DNA of 37,609 nt from Chara braunii (lineage: Eukaryota; Streptophyta; Charophyceae; Charales; Characeae), in NCBI GenBank assembly GCA_003427395.1, contig BFEA01000092.1:2750236-2787844 (forward strand), read 5' to 3'. Under the pieces are notes generated by a model. The model was not told the DNA's origin. It searched no databases and worked only from the letters and a program-made list of their open reading frames with translations. This document shows, piece by piece, positions 29,969-37,609 of this stretch (position 1 is the first letter of the stretch; each line of letters opens with the position of its first letter). The position numbers and the translations under genes are program-made.

Positions 29969-30735
29969 ATGGAAAATCAAGGGGGGGGTAGGAAAGTGAA
30001 GAGAAAAAGGGGGGAACACACGAGCACGGAAAAGCCAGAATTGAAAATTATGTCCTGGAATGTCAACAGTCTAGCAGGTATCCTGTATAATCAAGACAAG
30101 TGGAGCAATATTATGAAGTCCACAACATGGTACGACAGGGACCCCCCTGACTTTATCTGCCTTCAAGAAACACACCTCACGGAATCCCGCGAGCACCAAC
30201 AGATACAAAACAGATTGACCCAAAAATTGAGATGGGTCAAGACGGCCCAGTGGGCACCAGCAAGCAAGTCGCCCTGAACGGGAGTCGCTATCCTACAGAA
30301 TAGTAGAGCTGCAGCGGCAGAAAGGATAGTGGTAGGGGACACCCAAGTGGATAGACAAGAAGGGAGATGGGTAAAAATGGATTTTGCATTCCACGATGAA
30401 TCATACACTCTGCTGGCAGTTTACTGCCCCAATGGGTTCCAACAACGAGCACAGATGGTGGACAACCTACCCACACTCTTGGACCCTGCCAGGCACCTCA
30501 TCATAGTAGGCAACTGGAATGCCGCTTTAGACCCTAACCTGGATAGGATATCAGGGTGCAAATGGCAAGGTGAAGGAGTGGCAGGAGAGGAGGCCCAATC
30601 CACAACATGATGGCAGACAGTGATCTAATAAATCCCTATAGATTATTCTTCCCAGAGGAGAGACAATTTACTTATTACAAGAGGAATCGTAGTCAGCACA
30701 TCTCGGCGTCACGAATCGACTATTTCCTGACCTTA
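29969..30735 (+). pseudogene. LINE B ORF2: APE-type endonuclease, catalytic sites changed
   Basis: The endonuclease nicks target DNA to prime reverse transcription. From the ATG at 29969, MSWNVNSLA carries the first metal-site Asn and CLQETHL the Glu, both intact. A TGA at 30275 interrupts the frame. Further on, the usual GDxN motif reads VGNWNAALDP, so the catalytic Asp is Asn. After a frameshift near 30600, SASRIDYFL marks the end of the domain. The final SDH motif reads LGHKPIYL just downstream (about 30790), so its Asp is lost. The enzyme would be inactive even without the frame breaks. Confidence 0.82.
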
Positions 30736-30740
30736 CTGGC

Positions 30741-31823
30741 ATGATTCATGCAGTGGGAATAGGGGAGTTACCTTATACGGCGGGCCTCGGTCACAAGCCC
30801 ATCTACCTACACTCAATCACAAAGAAGCAATGTACTAGGGGTATGAGTTTTTACAAATTGCATAACTTGCTAATCCAGACTACCGAACTGAGACAGGCGG
30901 TCCTACAAGTTTGCCTATCTCATAACCCGAAGACGCAGTCCTTCCCGGATCTGATGAACTCTCTATCCAAGGCGACGGCAGTGGCGTCGAGAAAGCTGGC
31001 GGTCAAAAGGAAGAGGAGAGAGCAGGAGCTTCAGCAAGCCATCAAAATAGCAGAGAAAAACCTCATCAGGCACGCCGACACAGACGTGTATGAAAGGACT
31101 TTGGGGGCAGCAAGATCAGAACTAGGGGACTGGGAAAGATGGAGAACCCGGGGCCTGCAACTGAGGGCTAGAGTGAAGGAGTGGGAAGAGGGGGAAAGAA
31201 TGACGAAGTTCTTCTTCCAAAAAATTAAGAACAGGAGCAAAAATGCTTTGATAGAAAAATTGGAGGGTCCGCAGGGGCTGACAACCAGCACAGAAGGAAT
31301 GGTAGCGATAGCTCGGGATTTCTACAGCAACCTCTACAAGTCAAGGGAAGGTGAGCATCCAAGGCAGCAAGTGGAGAGGGCACGGTCTAAGTTCTTGGCG
31401 TATCTTGAGCCTACAGTCTCGCAGGCACATGCTGCAAAGCTTGAGGCCCCCCTATCGCAGGAGGAGCTCCTGAAGGCCCTCAAGTCCATGTCGCCTAATA
31501 AGACCCTCGGAAGAGATGGATTGACGAAGGAGTTTTGGCTGGAATTCTGGCCAATCTTGGGCAGTGAGTATGTAACCTTCCTCGAGCAAGCATGGCAAAG
31601 GGAGGGGCTAGGACAAGACCTGGCCATCGGAATTGTCACGCTCCTATATAAAAAGGGTAACCCGACGGACATCCGAAATTACAAGCCAATAACTCTTCTC
31701 ATACTGACACACAAGATAGTGGCTAAGGCCCTCACAAACAGGCTCCGCGGGGTCATGGAAGGGTGCTTCCATCTAGATCAAACAGCTTTATCCCTGGGTG
31801 TTTCATCCTCGATAACGTCATGA
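30741..31823 (+). pseudogene. LINE B ORF2: linker and first half of RT
   Basis: A 360-residue open stretch. It begins at the end of the endonuclease (LGHKPIYL), continues with a long charged helical linker (residues about 60-190), then RT blocks: GRDGLTKEFW, GIVTLLYKKGN, the NYKPITLL block, and LTNRLRGVMEG. A frameshift near 31790 separates it from the second half; the frame ends at 31823. Confidence 0.84.
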
Positions 31824-33299
31824 CATTGACGGAATCGGTGCGCTACATCAGGGACAAAAGGATTAACGCGGCAATCCTCTTTTTTCGACTTTGAAAAGGC
31901 TTATAACCAGGTGAACTGGAGCTTCCTATAGCAGTGCATGGAAAGGATGGGGGTAGGCCCGGATTTTCGAAAATGGATCAGAGTCCTGTATAATGATGCG
32001 CACGCGCAAGTGCAAGTCAACGACCATCTTTCAACAGAATATAAGGTGTTGAGGTCGGTCAGGCAGGGGGATCCGCTAGCAGCGCCAATCTTCCTTTTCA
32101 TTATGGAAGCCATAGCCTCCTTCCTCTGTAAAGAATCTAAAGATCCATCAATAGAGCGCTTAGTTGCGAGACCGGATCAACAAGGCCGGATAGTTTACTT
32201 GCCGACAACCATACTCTTCGCAGACGATCTCACGGTACTGATCAGAGCCTCGGACTCATCTTTCCAAGCACTCACGGGAACAATGGAGGCTTTTCAGCTA
32301 GCATCAGAAATGAAAATAAATTGGCCAAAGACAGTGGGATGGTGGCTAATAGACCAAGAAGGTGTAGAACCAGACCCCACTATCAACCCGCAGGGGCTAC
32401 AAGGGGTGACAACACGAACACCGCTGAGGTATCTAGGAGTCAAGATCACAGAGATGGGTCCTCATCAATCCATGGCGGCCGAATTAATGACCAAGATACT
32501 GGCCAAACTGTCGGCCTGGTCGGTAATAAATACATCAGTTTTTGGAAGGGCGCTCATACTTAACGCATCGATCTTCTCGATGTTGTGGTACGCCGGGACG
32601 ATCTGGTCCCCCCCAGCCCAAACAACCTCGGCATTACGCAGACGCGCGGCGGCCTACCTCTGGACTGCAAATCCAACTAAACCGCACTTCATCTCCAAAG
32701 TGGCGTGGAAACACGTCACCCGCACGAAGGAACAGGGAGGCTTGGGCATCTTGGACCCAGATCAGCAACTCAAAGCCCTACAAACCAAGTGGGTGATCAA
32801 GCTGATCACCCACCCAAAGTTGCATTGGGTCTCGCTGGCCATGGACCGCATCAGGCGCCTGGCTAAATATGACCAGTCTATTCTGGGTAATGTGCAGCAG
32901 CTGGGCCAAGGTAGGTACGGAGGAGGGCATAAGGGAAACCTCCTATTGGAGCCAAATGGTCAAGCTTTGGAAGGACATCTTCCCAGAAAGAATCAGGGAC
33001 CTGCGCACAAGAGAAGAATCCTGCGCCAACCCTTATTTTGCAACCCAGGAATCAAGAACGCCCAGGGGAAACCATTTACCCTCACAACAAGGGACACCAA
33101 ATGGGGCAAATGGGTGGAACATGGGGTGTGGCAAATCAAGCACCTCTGGGAGGACAGTAATCGGCGATGGAAGACAAGCAAAGAGCTCAGAACGCAGCTG
33201 AAGGGAAGCCACAAATTGGAAGAACATCTTAACGACTTGGTCCAGGCATACCACAGGAATGGACGAGTCTGCTCCGAAATGAGTCCCAATGGGGACTAG
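31824..33299 (+). pseudogene. LINE B ORF2: second half of RT and thumb
   Basis: The start lies in shifted sequence: FDFEKAYNQVNW, which carries the first catalytic Asp, is readable near 31885-31920. A TAG at about 31929 follows (SFL-stop-QCMERMG). From 31938 one frame runs 453 residues: VRQGDPLAAPIFLF, then FADD at 32217-32228, SEMKINWPKTVGWW, RYLGVKI, FGRALILNASIFSMLWY and GGLGILDP. The last 150 residues have RQPLFCN and HGVWQIKHLW blocks shared with LINE A. The catalytic Asp pair is intact. Confidence 0.86.
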
Positions 33300-34381
33300 G
33301 GGACTGGGCCACATGGAAGCAGGATGAGGAACCACAGGCTGCATTCAGAATCTGGAACCAGGAACCTGAGAGGAAGGAATGGGTGGTTGCAGATATGTAT
33401 GAGATCAAGCGCCCGGGGAGTACCACTAGTCAATTGGACCAGACAACTAAAACTCCGATCACTATCCAACTGCAACACCTGCGCAAAGTAAGGGTGGTAG
33501 AATCTGACGATTTCACAATTTACAGCCCAACCACGCCTTTGGTGGATTTGGAGGTGGACCCCGCAGAATGGGCATGGAATCTGCGAGGAGGAAGAACTGG
33601 GGTGGCCAGAAGAATCAGCATTATAAACTATACAACGAGAATTGGCTACAGACTGAGAAGAAGGTCGCACCCATTAGTGCCTGCCCTGTCTAAGCGATGG
33701 GAAAACAAAGTGGGAGTTACACCGGAGCCGCTACCCGAAATACCATGGATACAGGTCAACATGATACGCATAGGAAGGGTCAGAAGCTTGCAATGGCTAG
33801 TCGCCCACATTGCACTGCCGGTAAACGACTGGTTAAACGATCACAGGAGCCACGCACAGAGGGATCCAGCTAACACTCAGTGTATAGTCTGTCAAGAGAG
33901 AGACCCAGAAACAATGTTACACTGTCTTCTAACATGCCCCGAGGCTGCGGCTGTATGGGAGAAAGCCAAGTCCCTTTGGGGACAAATCACGACGTCACCA
34001 TTACCTGAGAGCAAAGCAACCATATTCCTAGGCCATGACTTACCAAGAAACTGGCAACCATATGAGAAGGCCATATTCCAGCTAATAAGGCAGTATACCC
34101 TATGGGCAATATGGAAGAGGCATTGTCAGATAACTATTGAGAAGAGGCCAACGCACCAGCAAGAAGCATGCGGGGTCCTCTACAATTTACTAGAAACAGA
34201 TCTCTGGGCACAATGGAAACGAATACAGAGACAGATCCACCTAGGCCCGGATCAGGAGCAGCAGTTGAAGGCCCGATTCACACAAAGGGTGCTGGGCCAA
34301 GGGAAGGTGGCAGGTATACAGGCCACCAGGCTACAGTTTACGTGGAGAGGAAGGGACCACCAAATTGCCTCTCACCAGTAA
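33300..34381 (+). pseudogene. LINE B ORF2: C-terminal region with zinc finger
   Basis: Continues in another frame from about 33383. DPAEWAWNL and RWENK segments lead to the reverse-transcriptase-associated zinc finger, Cys167, Cys170, His180, Cys185 (CX2CX9HX4C), complete and with the same spacing as LINE A. A helical tail with WAIWKRHCQ follows, and the protein ends at the stop at 34379-34381. The shift between this and the previous piece lies near 33290-33380. Confidence 0.84.
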
Positions 34382-34991
34382 TTCAAGTAGGTTGAGTTTG
34401 GATAGGAAGGCAAATTCTATTTAAGGTATTGTAGAATGTAGAAGAATATTTAACGGATTTTAGGATGTAAAAGTACGAGGATAAGCTTCAAATCATTCCG
34501 AAAATGGAAGGAAGGCTTAGAAGATAGAGTAGGAAAGCATTTAGCAAGAAGAAAAAAGGGTTTAGGGTTTAAGTAAAAGATACTACTTAGCGAGCTTTTT
34601 GAGAATCAAATGACAGCTGGTTTTAAGGGGTAGCATGTCGGGGCACTCCGCAGGGGCTCCAGTTATTCCATTTCATTTCAGCCCTTTTATTTTCTTAAGT
34701 GCACCCTGGGGGTAAGATTGTCAGTTCTTTCAGCCCCTAAATGCAACCTAGGGCCAGGTTGGCAGTTTCTTTCGTTTATTGCTATTTGCCTCTTGTTAAT
34801 CCAGTTTCGTCTTTGTTCAGGGATAGCATGTAGCTGGTCAGGAGAAAGGGACACTGGACCCCGTTTCCAGTACTAGCCTAACCTGGGTAATGGCCCCAGG
34901 CTTCCAGGTTGAGATGTGGAGGGATTCCCGGCCTCCTTTTGCTCTATATATAATGAAGCATGCTATTCTTTAAAAAAAAAAAAAAAAAAAA
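34382..34991 (+). other. LINE B 3' UTR and A20 tail
   Basis: About 590 bp of AT-rich non-coding sequence ending in CTATTCTTT and twenty A residues at 34972-34991. It does not match the sequence after the LINE A stop, supporting separate subfamilies. Confidence 0.8.
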
Positions 34992-36300
34992 GGACAGATG
35001 GTCATGCAAGAGTGCCAAATTGCAAAGGGATCCTGCAATCTTTGGCTGTGAAACTAACTACTGAACTAGGCATACTTAGATTTGCAACCCTGCTGCTGCT
35101 CCTATTGAGCCGTTTAGGGAGTGAGTTCCTACAACTGGAAGATGAGGAAGCACTGAAGGATTCTTATTTGTCTATCCTGGGGAGCATCAGTGCATTTCCT
35201 GGGTCTCAGAAAGCCAAATCTCAGAGTCCGAAAGTACAACAACACCACTCTGGTACTTCCTTCTGTTATGGCCGAAAGAACCCTGAGCAACATTGATTTC
35301 TCCTTCAAAAGGAGAGTTCATTGGCAGGCAAGCCATATAATGGACCCCCTTGTTATGAATCACGAACCTGGTAGTCATCGAGCAAGTCACACACCCATAC
35401 TTGCCCAAACAACTCAAACCGCTCACAGCAGCCAATCAACTCAAGCAATCTGTGTGACGCACGGCAAGAAGAATACATGTAGATAGTATAGCCAGCTCTG
35501 CCACTTCTCTTTCTCCCTCAACGCCTTCCACACGTTATCATTATAGTTTGAAAGTTCACATGCTTCACCGCCACACCAAGAATCAACAACCAAGAAAGCA
35601 CCTCGAAGAACAGTGTCCATGCCCCTCTCTCCTCTCTCCTATGTCACCAGCCTCCACACTGATTTCTAACCACCAAGTATCAGCCACCTACTGATTTCCT
35701 TTGCCCCCACTCCGACTATCGTAGCCTAGTGCTTGCAGTTGCAGCATGGTGAAAGTGCATGAGTCTCTCACAGCAGTTAAGGGAGCCCAACTGTGACTTC
35801 CTTCAGTCAGTGTTCAGGCAGCCTAGTGGCATCCACCACCGATCTGATTGTTTGACTGGACTAGTTGGGCTTAAATACTTTGCAACCACCCAGTCAGCCG
35901 CCTCTTGGCCTGGTCTATTTTAGGGACTTGGCCCAGATAGAACTTTTTCGTGGGCCGGTACTGCTGCACCTTTCCACTTTCCAAGCAGGTTACAGAAGTA
36001 CCAGAAAGGACTACAGTAGTACCCTGTGTCTTACTTTTAGGTCCGAAGGACGCGGAGCGTTATGGCCGCATAGGAACAGAAGGGCTGGAAAAAGTAATGG
36101 TGGTTCAAGGTGAAACAAATTTTCTGAATGTTTGCCCTGTTCTCTTCTTTTTTGTCCCATAGGTGGCTTATCCTCCAGCTTTCTTTCTTCATCCATGATA
36201 ACCATCTGTGGTTCCTCGATGTAAGTATCCAAGGATGATTCCTTCCGTCTCTGATCTATAGATTACAAATAATAATTGCCATAAAAGTCAGTTAAGACTT
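34992..36300. other. Non-element stretch, no gene recognised
   Basis: This is the least repeat-like part of the window. Short open stretches exist (for example at 34992-35300, with a Leu-rich run), but none shows a domain, a splice pattern I can support, or a match to other parts of the window. Confidence 0.4.
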
Positions 36301-36303
36301 TAT

Positions 36304-36344
36304 CCGTCACCTTGGTTATAAAAAAAAAAAAAAGAAGGTGACGG
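36304..36344. repeat. Perfect 10-bp hairpin around an A14 run
   Basis: CCGTCACCTT (36304-36313) and AAGGTGACGG (36335-36344) are exact reverse complements around a 21-nt loop containing A14. Confidence 0.7.
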
Positions 36345-36414
36345 CCTTTATATCATAATCAAAGTTCAAACTGACCAGCTCCAGGTAATTCCAAGTTGTT
36401 TTGCTTATGTGATC

Positions 36415-36500
36415 CCATTGTCAAGATTCAAACACAGGTTTTTTTATCAACAGTTGATGGGTGTACCAGTCAGCCACATATGCTGGGTTCAACTTAGGTG
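36415..36500 (-). repeat. Possible tRNA-derived SINE head
   Basis: On the minus strand TGGCTGACTGG fits the pol III A box (TRGYNNANNNG) and GTTTGAATC fits the B box (GWTCRANNC) with one mismatch. They start 43 nt apart, as in tRNA genes. A cloverleaf does not fold convincingly, so this is not a tRNA gene; a decayed SINE head is possible. Confidence 0.35.
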
Positions 36501-36544
36501 TTCTGTTCGTCTTGTGGGAACATTTCCCCCCTTATCTACTGTCA

Positions 36545-36621
36545 GGTCATCCAACAAGGTTAATATCAGCCTTGGGCACTGGGCCTGGTTAAAAAAAAAA
36601 AAAAGGTCATCCAACAAGGTT
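36545..36621 (+). mobile_element. Tiny retroposed insert with a 17-bp target duplication
   Basis: GGTCATCCAACAAGGTT occurs exactly at 36545-36561 and 36605-36621. Between them lie a 29-nt body (36562-36590) and A14 (36591-36604). Target duplication plus A tail is the signature of LINE-machinery insertion. The body is too short to assign and is probably a severely 5'-truncated SINE or transcript. Confidence 0.82.
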
Positions 36622-36662
36622 GTGATTCTTCCTATGGTAGTACGAAAACTCACTCTTTCGGT

Positions 36663-36729
36663 TGTCATTTGTTCATTATAGAATACAAGTGTCTTTCGAA
36701 TGTCATGTGTTCATTATAGAATACAAGTG
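36663..36729 (+). repeat. 38-bp period direct repeat, two copies
   Basis: 29-bp units at 36663-36691 and 36701-36729, differing at one base, separated by nine bases. Confidence 0.8.
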
Positions 36730-37539
36730 GACTCGGCGTGGTGATGACGCGGTGCAGTGCCAACCCTACCCTTGGCAAGGCTATGGCACCATGCGGGTTG
36801 GGGAGTCTTACATGAGAACATAGTAACATACAATTGATAACATAAAAGAAGAAGATGATATAAGCTTTGCTATAGTGACTTTATCACCGTCCCCCCCCAG
36901 CATAGCGTCAATATCACACGATTGAGGTATCATGCCGGGCCGTGCTGCGCCATACGAACTGGATGCTTCTAAGTAGTACTGAGTCCTGACACAGATGCTC
37001 CCAGAGAGAAGTAGAAAAACAAAAGACGGGCATGAAAGAAAAGAAAAAAGAAAAAAAAACATGGCCAACATCAGGAACAATTTCCTGGCTTTCGAGTCTT
37101 ATCATCTGTGTTTTGGGTTTTCGAGTCGTATCTTTCATTAATCTTGAGGCAGTTTGCTCATGGACTTTGGTTTCCGCTTGGTTGTATCAGTCTAGCACTT
37201 TATCATTTTATTCGAATTGATTTCTGTGGATTAATTCTCTATCCGCGGATACTGTTTGATACGCTCCTATCGACGCTATCGGAATCTGCTCTTGGTTTTC
37301 GAGTCTCTCAATCTGCTTTGGTTTCGAGTTGTATCTTGTGCTAGCTCTGTTTCATTTGCCCAAAATTTTCTTTTCCGACTTTGGCATCTGCTTGGTTGAG
37401 GACATTTTGTTATTTAATGGTTCAATTGTTGCTTTTTTTCATACTCTGCCTGTCTCACTCTTATTTTCCTGCTGCTGCCTTTGGGTATCAGTATCGATGC
37501 GTTTTTTCGTCTAAACGAGTGTATGCGTCCCATCTGCTC

Positions 37540-37541
<2 letters not shown>
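36730..37541. other. Stretch with no recognisable gene
   Basis: It begins with a GC-rich segment holding CCAACCC and GGGTTGG arms about 40 nt apart (36760-36802). The rest is T-rich, with loosely repeated TTTCGAGT words near 37090-37330. No domain or RNA family was recognised. Confidence 0.35.

Positions 37542-37609
<68 letters not shown>
37542..37609. repeat. CT microsatellite at the window end
   Basis: Uninterrupted CT units to the last base; probably continues beyond the window. Confidence 0.97.

Larger units (their letters stand above)
27040..34991 (+). mobile_element. LINE B, L1-like, near full length, decayed
   Basis: Order: short 5' UTR, ORF1 with CCHC knuckle, ORF2 with APE-type endonuclease, reverse transcriptase and a C-terminal CX2CX9HX4C zinc finger, 3' UTR, A20 tail. 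This is the plant L1-like layout. A degenerate target duplication may flank it: GGATAGATGGCAATG at 27024 and GGACAGATGGTCATG after the tail at 34992 share 12 of 15 bases. If so, the element starts near 27039. Several stops and frameshifts inactivate it, but long open stretches remain, so it is younger than LINE A. By eye LINE B and LINE A belong to related but distinct subfamilies. Confidence 0.9.

Noticed and set aside
34916-35296. Possible host exon with a Leu-rich run after LINE B
   Set aside because: The open stretch starts in the LINE 3' UTR and passes through its A tail; no domain or splice structure supports a gene.
36415-36500. A true tRNA gene
   Set aside because: A and B boxes fit in spacing but the acceptor, anticodon and T stems do not pair.
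36730-36790. Box C/D snoRNA (GTGATGA near the start)
   Set aside because: No box D or terminal stem at a suitable distance.

Overview
This is eukaryotic nuclear DNA built almost entirely from transposable elements. No intact host gene could be recognised. The element types (chromodomain-bearing Ty3/gypsy elements primed by an initiator-Met-like tRNA site, and L1-like LINEs with an APE endonuclease, a CCHC ORF1 and a C-terminal zinc finger) fit the green plant lineage. The style of the LINE and coiled-coil gag-like proteins reminds me of charophyte algae such as Chara. That is recall, not a search, so treat the organism as probable only. Long A runs, CT microsatellites, a 367-base N gap and two single-N joins fit a draft assembly.

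Layout. Bases 1-6453 (minus strand) hold Ty3/gypsy element A: a 669-bp 5' LTR with TGTCGG/CCGACA ends, a short leader, gag, protease, RT, RNase H and integrase. The window edge cuts it off before the 3' LTR. It sits beside what may be an older LTR remnant with its own primer-binding site (6454-about 7330). Bases 7.7-11.2 kb (plus) hold LINE A, truncated at its 5' end and missing ORF1 and endonuclease. Bases 11524-20902 (plus) hold Ty3/gypsy element B, with both LTRs (TGCAAT/ATTGCA ends), a primer-binding site, gag, pol and a chromodomain-like tail. Element B lies just behind LINE A, and the A run after its 3' LTR may be LINE A's displaced tail. Bases 21.2-23.5 kb (minus) hold two copies of a coiled-coil gag-like fragment. 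Bases 24.1-26.3 kb hold a CT microsatellite, the gap, a 600-bp purine-rich repeat, a 24-bp tandem repeat and a zero-loop palindrome. Bases 27.04-34.99 kb (plus) hold LINE B, near full length, with ORF1, endonuclease, RT, zinc finger, 3' UTR and A tail. From 34.99 kb to the end there are only small retroposed or repeated sequences and a final CT microsatellite.

Every element is broken by stops and frameshifts, so none should move on its own. Many stops fit C-to-T or G-to-A decay of Gln, Arg or Trp codons, as expected for methylated repeats. The most interesting signals are in element B's LTRs: an array of ACGTGGC motifs (the plant bZIP/ABRE core) ending just before a TATA box, continuing into the leader, plus a 593-bp foldback element present only in the 5' LTR. 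Other notable items are the 129-bp near-perfect palindrome at 26.1 kb and a tiny 29-nt retroposed insert with a perfect 17-bp target duplication at 36.5 kb.
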